Below, in pieces: positions 26,559-34,790 of a stretch of 64,000 nucleotides of DNA (positions within the stretch are counted from its first letter, which is position 1; each line of letters begins with the position of its first letter). A model generated the notes under the pieces. The model was not told the DNA's origin. It saw only the letters and a program-made list of their open reading frames with translations, and searched no databases. Origin of the DNA: Chitinibacter fontanus (lineage in GTDB: Bacteria; Pseudomonadota; Gammaproteobacteria; Burkholderiales; Chitinibacteraceae); the NCBI RefSeq assembly GCF_013423785.1, contig NZ_CP058952.1, positions 930,001-994,000 of the forward strand, in the 5' to 3' direction. The position numbers and the translations under genes were made by a program.

Positions 26559-26732
26559 CGATCAATTTCTCGGTGGATTACCTACTGAACAGCTGCCAAG
26601 CCAATTGCATAGTTTCATGACCGAATACGATATGACGAAGAGCGCTGTACGTGATACACAAACTAACAGCTCAAAAAATTACCCAACGGGAAGCAAGGTG
26701 CTCCTTGCTCCTGCTCGGGATTATTCAAACAG

Positions 26733-27287
26733 TCAATCTGTGTTTTTTTGTACGCCGTAACCGAGCACAGCTCCAGCTTCTAGAGTGACTAACAACGGCG
26801 CGACAGTGGGAGCGCCCCCCCAAGTGGATACAAGCCCAACAGAAGTCATGCCTGCACTTGCAGTTGATGTCGCAACCGAAGAGGTCCGCACGCTGGGCAT
26901 GATGACTCGATCTGCCATCATGCGACCTACTACGGCTGGAATGGCTAACGTGGCTTTGGTTAATGCTGTTGCAGCAATCAGTTTGCTGACTTGTTGGCTG
27001 TGGTGAATACCCATGATGCACCACGTTACAAAGTGCTCGAAGATATTGAGCAGTACATCGTACCAATCCTCACCAAGCCTTGATCTGGCACGCTCTACGC
27101 TTTCCTCACGGCTGTACTTGCGGATTGCATAGTTTTGCTTGGTGTAGCCATTGCCTTGGCAAAACTCATCCAGACTAACAATTTCAATCAAACCAGATTG
27201 ACCTTGACACAGCTATGAGCCGGAATAATGGATGACTTGGTTGTGGCCGGTACAAAGGCCATGGTGTGAATAGGCACCTATTGATAC
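26733..27287 (-). pseudogene. Broken LRAT-like gene
   Basis: A paralogue of the LRAT gene at 13417. The frame reads VSIGAYSHHGLCTGHNQVIH, then an in-frame TAG (27213-27215), then continues to the natural stop. The start region is also shifted out of frame. The catalytic Cys codon is changed to Phe (NIFEHFVTWC against NNCEHFVTWC; codon 27039-27041). A hydrophobic C-terminal tail of about 80 residues, absent from the intact copy, is preserved. It lies downstream of the ubiquitin-like operon on the same strand. Confidence 0.8.
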
Positions 27288-27328
27288 CTGAAGGCAAGCA
27301 CCTAGTCTGGCATGTCGCTTATGGGCGA

Positions 27329-28306
27329 TTACTTTCGTCCTGCTGGATTTTTCTTGACAACTTTGAGCACGATATTGTCCAAAGCAACCACTTTCAATTC
27401 GTAGCCTTTTTTGTTTCCGGTTCGGGCGATGATTTCTCCCCAGGCATAAACCTTCAGGTAGTGACCCGACTTCGATGCTTGCTCAATACGATCCATTAGC
27501 AAGGCTCCGCGCCGCGCTTGCTTAAGACGTTTGACGGGCAAGGTGATTGTTAGCGACTTATTCTCTGCCACTTCGGGAAAATGATCACATTCATCCATGA
27601 AGTTTATGAAATAGTGAGTCGGTTCTTTCTCAGGCCAAGCCTTCACACAAGCACCACCGTACACCACTCGCGTACCGTTTTCTTCTTCGGTTATGGTAAT
27701 GATGCGAAGGCATAGTTGATGGTATGTGAGTGTTCGACCATTGACAGTAACTTGATGGGAGCGGCGCGTTTCTCGATCCATATTCGACCAACAATCGATC
27801 AGTTTCTCCAAGCGAGATGTGGTCGAGATTCCTGCACGAATACTGACTTGATCAGCACTCCCCTGATCAGTTTCTTTAAAAACAATCGCTGGCGGACACG
27901 CATCTCCGGAAGCTGCTCCCAATATGGAGTCACAGTGGCGCGGTTCGAAGACATCGACAACGTTAGTCGCCTTTGGGCGTGAATGACGAACATAATCGCT
28001 CTCATATCCACTTGGACTCTCTTGCCGCCTGCCCACGTCGCTCATAACCCACACACATGTATCGATGTGAGGATGTTTAGCGTGGGATTTGAAGTGTGGT
28101 TGCTGGTACTTGTCAGACTCTTCCGCGTCCTTGTCATAATTCACTCCCACCACGAGTGGTTTTTTCGTAGCACGGCACATGGCGTCTGAGCAACGGAATT
28201 CAAAGCGATGCCGATTGCCTGCTGGTTGTGCGAAGTATTCTTCCTGCGCTTCGTAGATTTCAACTACGCCCCCAAGTTCTTCGCAATAAGCTTCAAGAAT
28301 TTCCAA
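27329..28306 (-). CDS. Unknown protein with CoiA-like putative zinc site, last gene of the ubiquitin-like operon
   Basis: 325 aa, family not recognised. The N-terminal 90 residues contain a probable zinc-binding arrangement: Cys39 and Cys44 (FRCSDAMCRA), then His71, His75, His78, His80 and Cys84 (PHFKSHAKHPHIDTC), similar in layout to the N-terminal region of CoiA-like proteins. The middle (about 90-170) is low in structure. The C-terminal half (about 190-325) is beta-rich (HYLKVYAWGEIIART, YELKVVALDNIVLKVV), perhaps an OB-like fold. It lies 75 nt after the DUF6527 gene on the same strand. It could be a nucleic-acid binder or a target-recognition factor. Confidence 0.7.
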   Translation of the reverse strand: MEILEAYCEELGGVVEIYEAQEEYFAQPAGNRHRFEFRCSDAMCRATKKPLVVGVNYDKDAEESDKYQQPHFKSHAKHPHIDTCVWVMSDVGRRQESPSGYESDYVRHSRPKATNVVDVFEPRHCDSILGAASGDACPPAIVFKETDQGSADQVSIRAGISTTSRLEKLIDCWSNMDRETRRSHQVTVNGRTLTYHQLCLRIITITEEENGTRVVYGGACVKAWPEKEPTHYFINFMDECDHFPEVAENKSLTITLPVKRLKQARRGALLMDRIEQASKSGHYLKVYAWGEIIARTGNKKGYELKVVALDNIVLKVVKKNPAGRK

Positions 28307-28381
28307 AGTTGGCCTCCTTCTAAGGCTTCACCGTTAAGTAATGCTATCCATCGCTAATATCAATCGACTTTTTGCTACTTG

Positions 28382-28870
28382 CTATTTTTTCGGCCTATCG
28401 CCCAGAATCCAAGTTGCGATGGAAGACCAGAACCCCGTTGGACGATCAGTAGGTTGTGGAGCGCGAGTGCTTGACTTCATGTGATCAGAAAGTTGAGCTT
28501 TCTGTACTTGGTCCAAAGTGTTCTCCTGACTATAGAAGCTAACTTTGGCCACTTTGTCCCGTAGGTGCGCAGCATTTACCCGCGCGGTACTCCAAGGCTC
28601 GGCCTCAATCACTCGCCCTCGCCGGATGATGTAGTGTGAACGACACGGCAGCTGCCAGTTGCCAATAGAAGGCGTCATTGAGACCGAATCCCCGTCGTAA
28701 CTTATTTTCCAGTCGGTTGGGGACAGAGGCGTTACGACTTGCTCCCCGCAACCACAGCAGCAACAATGAACTGCGGTGCCGTAGTCCAACGACACGTAGA
28801 GTACGCCAGTCTCAAGTTCTCGCGGGATGCTACGTACAAACAGGGGTTTAAGAACGTGGATGCGCATCAT
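28382..28870 (-). CDS. DUF6527 family protein of ubiquitin-like cassettes
   Basis: 162 aa. The core matches DUF6527: LYVSLDYGTAVHCCCCGCGE, VVTPLSPTDW and TPSIGNWQLPCRSHY. His35, Cys36-39, Cys41 and Cys76 with a second His (His79) could bind zinc, or one Cys could accept a ubiquitin-like thioester. The C-terminal half is charged and not conserved by eye. Its start overlaps the E1 stop (ATGATG/TGA), so translation is coupled. The family is known to me only by association with E1-like and multi-ubiquitin genes. Confidence 0.8.
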   Translation of the reverse strand: MMRIHVLKPLFVRSIPRELETGVLYVSLDYGTAVHCCCCGCGEQVVTPLSPTDWKISYDGDSVSMTPSIGNWQLPCRSHYIIRRGRVIEAEPWSTARVNAAHLRDKVAKVSFYSQENTLDQVQKAQLSDHMKSSTRAPQPTDRPTGFWSSIATWILGDRPKK

Positions 28871-30048
28871 AGTTGGTCACCATTGAGCAGTAAGCTTCCG
28901 TCCGTCGTATATGTGCTGTGATGCTCGCGTTCTAAATCTCGGTAGAAGCCCTTTAACTTTTTCCATTTGATGACCGCCAAAACAGCATTGAGTGCGTTAA
29001 GATCGGCGACTTGGATGTTTGAGGAATAGATGTCACGCTCACCCCCGCCAGCAAACGAAATGCGCCCTCCATGGACATGATCGCGCTTTTCCGGTGTGCT
29101 AGTTGTTACCCGCAGAATGCCACCCAGACTACCGTCGACCAATTCAAGCCCCATCCCGACGTCGATAAATCCCACACCCAACGCCTCAAGTTTCTGCACC
29201 ACGCTCCGCTTTTCTTCACCTGCATCCATACAAAGGAACGCAAAAGTAGTGCCGTCAAGCAGTGCAAGATTGGAGTTATCGAGCTTGACTGAATGGGCGA
29301 CAAGCCCGCGGTGCATCTTCTCGTAGATGCCTTTGAGATAATTGACCTTTTTCGGTGCATCCCGCAGTTCTTCCAACGATGGCGCTCCAGGAGCGCGGAA
29401 GGCGTTGTGCTGCAAGAACTCATCGGCGTCGAATAGGCGAATCTCACGCACCGGTGTTTTAGTTACCAGATCCACGATATAACTACCCGTACCACCAGTA
29501 CCGATAACCGCAACGACTTCACCCTCGAGCTTGGCGGACAGCTCACCGATTCCCGCCCGATCAGTTGCAGTATCAATGTAATTGAATACGGTATCGGTCT
29601 CCGAATCATCGGATGCTCGGAAAATACGTGGGCTGCGCCCAGGCTGCAGTACTGCAGCCGGGCCCGCAAGGATAGAAGCGTAGGTAGACATTTTCTCGTG
29701 GAAGTTTGCGTAGCCATCTGATCGAGGCTTGCTCGAGAAAGAGTGCCGTGCGCTGACGCCATGACCCAGATTGGTTGGTTGGGATTGATGCGCAATTTCC
29801 TGAAGCAGGGTGCCATCGGCTCGGCACGGAAAGTCACCGTCCCAATACATAACGTGGGTCGAGGGTTTGCTGGTCACGTCCCCTGCCAAGTCCAAAGGAC
29901 ACACTAACGTTCCCGTCCGGATCTGCTTCTGGGAGTCGACGTAAGGTACTTCGCGCATAACCAGTAAACCGCCTAGGATTTGCATGAAGTAACCGTCTTC
30001 ACGGAGCTGACGAAGGTCAGAATTAAGACTGAACAGTTTTTGTGACAT
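28867..30048 (-). CDS. E1-like ThiF-family adenylyltransferase with N-terminal DUF6791-type domain
   Basis: 393 aa. An N-terminal domain (about 1-160; LREDGYFMQILGGLLVMREV, TLVCPLDLAGDV) is followed by a ThiF/MoeB/E1 Rossmann domain: GTGGTGSYIVDLV (from 183), RLFDADEFLQHNAFRAPGA (207-222) and FLCMDAGEEKR (271-281). E1 enzymes adenylate the C-terminus of a ubiquitin-like protein. The only cysteines are 50, 75 and 273; none lies in the usual catalytic-Cys region after the DxxxxK motif. The chosen ATG (MSQKLFSLNSDLR) overlaps the multi-ubiquitin stop by 26 nt. Confidence 0.88.
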   Translation of the reverse strand: MSQKLFSLNSDLRQLREDGYFMQILGGLLVMREVPYVDSQKQIRTGTLVCPLDLAGDVTSKPSTHVMYWDGDFPCRADGTLLQEIAHQSQPTNLGHGVSARHSFSSKPRSDGYANFHEKMSTYASILAGPAAVLQPGRSPRIFRASDDSETDTVFNYIDTATDRAGIGELSAKLEGEVVAVIGTGGTGSYIVDLVTKTPVREIRLFDADEFLQHNAFRAPGAPSLEELRDAPKKVNYLKGIYEKMHRGLVAHSVKLDNSNLALLDGTTFAFLCMDAGEEKRSVVQKLEALGVGFIDVGMGLELVDGSLGGILRVTTSTPEKRDHVHGGRISFAGGGERDIYSSNIQVADLNALNAVLAVIKWKKLKGFYRDLEREHHSTYTTDGSLLLNGDQL

Positions 30049-30775
30049 TGAAGATTGTCCCTTTATAATTGACTTCAACCGAACCGCCTTCGGCAAGCTC
30101 CCCTGCATGAGGCTTTGATGCAGCATGGCGATAGGTCATGGAGTAACGAACATTGGGTTCGATGGGGGCACCAGGAAAAGCCAGTTGCACCACCTGCTCG
30201 AAGGTGACACGCTTATCTGACACCGACTCTTCACGCGCATTCACAACGATTGTGTAGCCCTGAACCGGGTTCGGTGCAGTGATGAAACGCTCCACGCCAG
30301 ATCCGTCGAGAGCAACGAGGTCGTTCGGTTCAATCAGTCGATCCGAGCCACCTCGGACATCAAGAAATACAGCCTGATCCTCGCCAATACCGGAAAGGGC
30401 GTAAAGAACAGCCCCAGGAATGGTGGGTTGCCCCCAGATCAGCTGACGATCATTGAGCGTGAGTTTGAAATTCCTGTCGGTACGAAAGGCAATGAAGCGT
30501 TCTGCCCCTTTCCCACGCAGGTCGAAGGTCTCATTGAGGGACACTTCTTCAAAGTCCCCGGATACCCGGATGGCGCACAACGTAAAGTCAGCACGATCAT
30601 CCAGACCCGCAGCAGACAGAATTTGCCGCCCTGTCGGAATGGGGTCGGTCACTGCGATTGGCTGAAACTCTACGCCATCGCGGGCGAGGTAAATGCGGTA
30701 GGCTTGAGCCGACTTCAGTGGTCGGTTTTCCCGCACTGCCTGGCCCACATCATCAATATCGTCGTTGGTGTTCAT
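30023..30775 (-). CDS. Multi-ubiquitin-like protein (three ubiquitin-like repeats)
   Basis: 250 aa. Three divergent beta-grasp repeats can be delimited at about residues 25-98, 101-167 and 173-247. Repeats 1 and 2 each end with the same short block (ERFIAF at 92 and ERFITA at 162), and each repeat starts with a hydrophobic strand (AYRIYL, NFKLTL, GYTIVV). The C-terminus is TIFNVTKTVQS with no Gly-Gly. The ATG at 30775 has AAGGA upstream; the open frame extends beyond it but lacks a ribosome site. It is encoded directly before the E1, as in known multi-ubiquitin operons. Confidence 0.85.
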   Translation of the reverse strand: MNTNDDIDDVGQAVRENRPLKSAQAYRIYLARDGVEFQPIAVTDPIPTGRQILSAAGLDDRADFTLCAIRVSGDFEEVSLNETFDLRGKGAERFIAFRTDRNFKLTLNDRQLIWGQPTIPGAVLYALSGIGEDQAVFLDVRGGSDRLIEPNDLVALDGSGVERFITAPNPVQGYTIVVNAREESVSDKRVTFEQVVQLAFPGAPIEPNVRYSMTYRHAASKPHAGELAEGGSVEVNYKGTIFNVTKTVQS

Positions 30776-30860
30776 ATCAGATCCTTTTAAGTTATGAGCC
30801 AGTGATTTCTGACTACATAGGCTTAATCGAACTGATCGAAGGACGCCGGTAAAAAATTTT

Positions 30861-33800
30861 TTAGAACGACTTACACAGCGTGCCGGATGGCATCGCTCCA
30901 CAAACGAAGAATGCCGGGCACCCAGGGCAGTTGTATTCAGAGCGCTCAGCCCCGAAGTGACCGGCTTGGATATCCCTCAACATGTCCTCCAGCTTGCCAA
31001 GGCTATTGGTCAGCTGCCTCGGTGTGAGGCTCAACGGCTTGATTTGCTGATCTGCGAGATAAACCACCTCTACAGCGGCGCTTGGAAATACATGTTGGGT
31101 GGCTAACAGAGTAGCTGCCGTGGCGAGATCTGTAGGGTCTTTACGCGGAGAGTGTCCCGTTCGTATATTTCGTAAAGTCTGAACTCCATCCTTGATCAAG
31201 ACTTCATCTGGTCGGACGGTAATTTGCTGATTACCGAAGGCTAGACTTAGTGTTTGCGTAGCCTCTGCAGTAGCACCGTATCGGGACGCCAAAAAAAACT
31301 GGATCATGTCTGTGGCTATAGAGTGATACTCGGCACCATAGCCATGTGAGTTCAAGTCATGTGCCGCAAGCACGGTATCCAGCTCATCTTCCCACCCCAA
31401 CGATTGGTTCTTTTCGATTACAGACTGGCATACTGAACGTACTACCTCATGCATCTTCATAAAGGCGCTTGCCTGACGCCGCCCCCCCACCTGTAGCAAG
31501 TGGGTGTAGAGAAAACGTCGCGGGCATTTTTCATAGAGCGCGGCAGCTTGTGCGCTAAAGCTGACCAGTCCAGAAAACTCTACGGGCACAGGAATTGTAT
31601 CGAGGGCAGGCGGCAAACGAAGTTTGGGAGCAACTAATGTCGGCTGTATCGGGCCGAGCCGAGCCAGAAACTCTGAGAGGGGGCGCTGGGATCCGTTTGC
31701 TTTGGCTTGTGCAGCATACATAAGCAGCCGATCGCGTGCACGTGACATTGCCACATAGAAAAGACATTCCTTTTCCTGTGCCTGAGCATCACGCTCGGTC
31801 TCCTCCGATGAGGCAGCTGTCCCTGCGATCATCCCCTCAGGTATGGGACACTTGGGGGGTTTATACGCACCTGGCATACCATCCTTATTCATACCGGTTA
31901 GATGGACGATGGGGAATTCTAAGCCCTTCGCACCGTGAATGGTCATTAACCGAACGGCATCGATACCTTGTGCCGCAGCCGGGAGTTGCCGCAGATCACG
32001 ATCATCGCGCAACTTGAGTAACCGGCGGATACGATCCATAAGGCGCACGATAGGCAAACCCTGCCCAGGTGGTTGTCCCCTCACGAAATTCAGGAATTGC
32101 CACGTTGCAATGCCTTGCGCTTGATCAGCAATTCGGTCTGATGCCGCTATGCGTGCAGCCATTCGGGTACGATCGAGAAGGATCGTGGCCAGAACCATCC
32201 AGGGCGGTGAGGCGGCATCAAACCCTGTCAAAGCTGAGGAAAGCGTAACTAGAGCGGTTTGTCCCGAGGGTGAGAGATGAGCTGCGGCCGAAGTCCAATC
32301 GCCTGGTGTCGCATTCGTCGTTCGGAGATGCTCGAACAAATGCACCACATCCTCAAGACACATAGCAAACTCAGGCCAGCAAGCGATGCGCACCATGCCC
32401 ATTGCACGCCTGTCGGTGAGTAGCGACAAGAAGGACATCAAATCTTTGATTTCCTGACGCTCGAAGAGGCTTCCAAGAAACAACACGGGTATCCCTAGTC
32501 GTTCGAGATCCTGCCCCAACTCCGCCAGTTTGTCATTGCCCCGACAAAGTACTGCTTGATCACGGTAAGAGTAGCCCTCTCGTCGCATCAGCTCAATGTT
32601 CTCAGCTAGCGCGGCGCTGGTAAGATCCCCCGTAGCAACCAAACACAATTCAGGGGGCAAACCTTGAGATGCACGTTCAGCCTCCAGCCGGCTATGTTCA
32701 CCTCCAGCATGCATATCGGCCGCAAAGGCAGAGAAAGCCTTCACAACTTCTGGAACAGACCGATAGTTCTGTTCCAAAAAAGCTGTCTGCCCACCGGAAA
32801 AGTCCTCGCGTCCGAAACGCGAAATATTGAACGATGACGCACCTCGGAAACGATAAATCGACTGCTTGCCGTCACCAACAACCCACAAGTTGTGACCATC
32901 TGGCCTCAGTGCAGTCAGCAATCGAACACTGGAACGATTAACGTCCTGGTACTCGTCCACAAGTACATGATCGTAGGTCTGCTGTAACTGCAAACGGACC
33001 GAATCATTCGATTCCAGTAACTGGACTGGCCGCAGGACCAGATCCCCAAAATCAACGCAACCGGCTTGCTTTTTCAACGATTCATAAGCGTCGTATACCG
33101 TTGCTACCTCTAATACGCGCTCAGCATTTTCGACTTCCGCCGGGCTCCTAGCTGAATCAGCCATTTGCTGGGCAAGAGCTCGGTACAGGGTGGCATCGTA
33201 TACCTCATCCTTCGCACGCGATATGGCATTTAGGAGATCGGCTATCAGCTGCGAGGGGTCGTACACATCGCGATAGTGGACCAAGCCTAACCGTGAGAAC
33301 TCCTGCTCGAGCAGTTCAACAGCTTCGGTTCGATCCATAAGGCGTGGATCCTCCGGCAGGTCGGTCTGGTCAAAAAATCGACGGAGGATATCCAGACCGA
33401 ACCGGTGAAAGGTGCCGACCCAAAGCGCGGCAGCGGCAGCGGGGCGTGTTCTTGCGAGCCTCTCGGCCATCTCAGCGGCAGCTCGATTAGAAAACGTTAG
33501 CAGGAGAATGCGACGAGGATCAACTCCCTCGTCCAGCAAGCTCTCCACACGTGCGATTAGTGTACGTGTCTTTCCAGTTCCAGGCCCTGCCTGAAGTAAG
33601 TAGGCAGACCCACGATGCTCAGCTGCTTGGCGTTGCATCTCGTTCAAGGGAATATCTACCGTCTGCGACGGGGCTTCGGATACCACATTTGGCAAAAGCA
33701 AAGCATCAAGCATTTGCTGTGCAACCACCGCAAATGGCGCACCGATCCGGGCCGCAATATCGCTACACGTCATCGCCTGCGATAGATGCAACTCTCGTAT

Positions 33801-34235
33801 AACTGGACGCGGCAGCAAGAATTCGCGAGCAAAGAGGTCCATTTGCACCTCACGACGCTGTCGATGGCTGTAGTCGACGACGCGATCCACCCCTTGTGGA
33901 GTTGTTTCGCCCGTACGATCCATATCAATCGCATACGGCCCTTCGTCGTCTTCATTATCGCCTAGTTCGACGTGGCCAATTTCATGTGCGACTAGAAAGG
34001 CCTGCTCAAAGGACGATCCAGCGTCTTCGTGAATGATAAGCCGAGCATCACGATCAAAGAACGCTCGCCCACCATCCAATATATCGGCACCCGGTACGCA
34101 CTTCTCGACTGTAAGGCCTCGATGTTTTGCTTCTGCGACGGTGAAGTCGTACGGTGCCCAAGGATCATGTCCTAGGCGGACAACTTCCCTATGCAGCTCC
34201 GCTGCACGCTGCCGAGCAAGCTCGAGCGCATCCAT
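30861..34235 (-). CDS. ImmA/IrrE metallopeptidase fused to UvrD-type helicase with degenerate RecB/AddB-like nuclease
   Basis: 1124 aa. N-terminal ImmA/IrrE zinc peptidase: HEIGH at 84-88 with the third ligand in AREFLLPR (about 138). SF1 helicase: Walker A GPGTGKT (217-223), Walker B VDEYQD (about 425-430), GDGKQSIYRFRGA and TIHGAKGLEFPIVH. C-terminal PD-(D/E)XK region: KCPRRFLYTHLLQ (about 900) and the Cys cluster CPGCPAFFVCG (about 1102-1112), as in Fe-S AddB/Cas4-type nucleases. The expected DYKTG-like motif reads NIRTG, so nuclease activity may be lost. The start directly follows the stop of the preceding gene. It probably senses DNA damage or foreign DNA. Confidence 0.87.
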   Translation of the reverse strand: MDALELARQRAAELHREVVRLGHDPWAPYDFTVAEAKHRGLTVEKCVPGADILDGGRAFFDRDARLIIHEDAGSSFEQAFLVAHEIGHVELGDNEDDEGPYAIDMDRTGETTPQGVDRVVDYSHRQRREVQMDLFAREFLLPRPVIRELHLSQAMTCSDIAARIGAPFAVVAQQMLDALLLPNVVSEAPSQTVDIPLNEMQRQAAEHRGSAYLLQAGPGTGKTRTLIARVESLLDEGVDPRRILLLTFSNRAAAEMAERLARTRPAAAAALWVGTFHRFGLDILRRFFDQTDLPEDPRLMDRTEAVELLEQEFSRLGLVHYRDVYDPSQLIADLLNAISRAKDEVYDATLYRALAQQMADSARSPAEVENAERVLEVATVYDAYESLKKQAGCVDFGDLVLRPVQLLESNDSVRLQLQQTYDHVLVDEYQDVNRSSVRLLTALRPDGHNLWVVGDGKQSIYRFRGASSFNISRFGREDFSGGQTAFLEQNYRSVPEVVKAFSAFAADMHAGGEHSRLEAERASQGLPPELCLVATGDLTSAALAENIELMRREGYSYRDQAVLCRGNDKLAELGQDLERLGIPVLFLGSLFERQEIKDLMSFLSLLTDRRAMGMVRIACWPEFAMCLEDVVHLFEHLRTTNATPGDWTSAAAHLSPSGQTALVTLSSALTGFDAASPPWMVLATILLDRTRMAARIAASDRIADQAQGIATWQFLNFVRGQPPGQGLPIVRLMDRIRRLLKLRDDRDLRQLPAAAQGIDAVRLMTIHGAKGLEFPIVHLTGMNKDGMPGAYKPPKCPIPEGMIAGTAASSEETERDAQAQEKECLFYVAMSRARDRLLMYAAQAKANGSQRPLSEFLARLGPIQPTLVAPKLRLPPALDTIPVPVEFSGLVSFSAQAAALYEKCPRRFLYTHLLQVGGRRQASAFMKMHEVVRSVCQSVIEKNQSLGWEDELDTVLAAHDLNSHGYGAEYHSIATDMIQFFLASRYGATAEATQTLSLAFGNQQITVRPDEVLIKDGVQTLRNIRTGHSPRKDPTDLATAATLLATQHVFPSAAVEVVYLADQQIKPLSLTPRQLTNSLGKLEDMLRDIQAGHFGAERSEYNCPGCPAFFVCGAMPSGTLCKSF

Positions 34236-34790
34236 TTATTCGCCCCGTTCAATCAACGATTGAATGCGATCCGCCTGGACACCAGCGTCACTCAAAACCT
34301 TCTCGAGCGACACCTTGACCGCAGTGGTTGGTTTTACACGAGATTTGCTTTGCCGTGCGGCAGACACCATTGCCGGTTGCAGCAAGAAGGCGCTTAGCTG
34401 CTCCATCGACGTCGAGAGCGCCCCAGCTAAACGTTCAAGAAAACGCGTTGGCACCGAAGCAAGATCGACTCGACGTTCCCTAAATGCCACCATGACAGAC
34501 AGGGGAAGTTGCATAAGTTCTGCAGCCCCATTGAAGGCTTGTGGAGCCAAGCTCTCGGACGTCTGCTTTACCATCACACCTTGATAACGTGCGATGGCAA
34601 CATCCACGCGCTGCATCTCTGCAGCTGACAAGGGCTCATCTGAGAAGGAGCGATGCAGCTCTCGTGAGATATCTACAAGGTCATGAGCAAATTGGGGATA
34701 TGCGGCGAGATAGCGTAGTAGTGTGTCGCGCCCCGTCTCATCTTCCACGGCAAAGGCATAGAGAACTTCGTCCTTGGTCATTTGATTCAT
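34236..34790 (-). CDS. Putative HTH regulator preceding ImmA/IrrE-UvrD
   Basis: 184 aa, not assigned to a named family. The stretch around residues 83-135 (AFNGAAELMQLPLSVMVAFR ... FLERLAGALSTSMEQLSAFL) has the spacing of a lambda-repressor/XRE-like HTH followed by the LAxALxxSxexL helix. The C-terminal tail is basic. Its placement immediately before an ImmA/IrrE peptidase gene parallels ImmR-ImmA and DdrO-IrrE repressor-peptidase pairs, so it may be the peptidase's substrate. It overlaps the sigma-like gene by one base. Confidence 0.65.
   Translation of the reverse strand: MNQMTKDEVLYAFAVEDETGRDTLLRYLAAYPQFAHDLVDISRELHRSFSDEPLSAAEMQRVDVAIARYQGVMVKQTSESLAPQAFNGAAELMQLPLSVMVAFRERRVDLASVPTRFLERLAGALSTSMEQLSAFLLQPAMVSAARQSKSRVKPTTAVKVSLEKVLSDAGVQADRIQSLIERGE

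Noticed and set aside
27329..30775. Standard Bil (BilABCD) or CBASS operon
   Set aside because: No E2-type conjugating enzyme, JAB/Mov34 peptidase motif or nucleotidyltransferase was found next to the E1 and ubiquitin-like genes.
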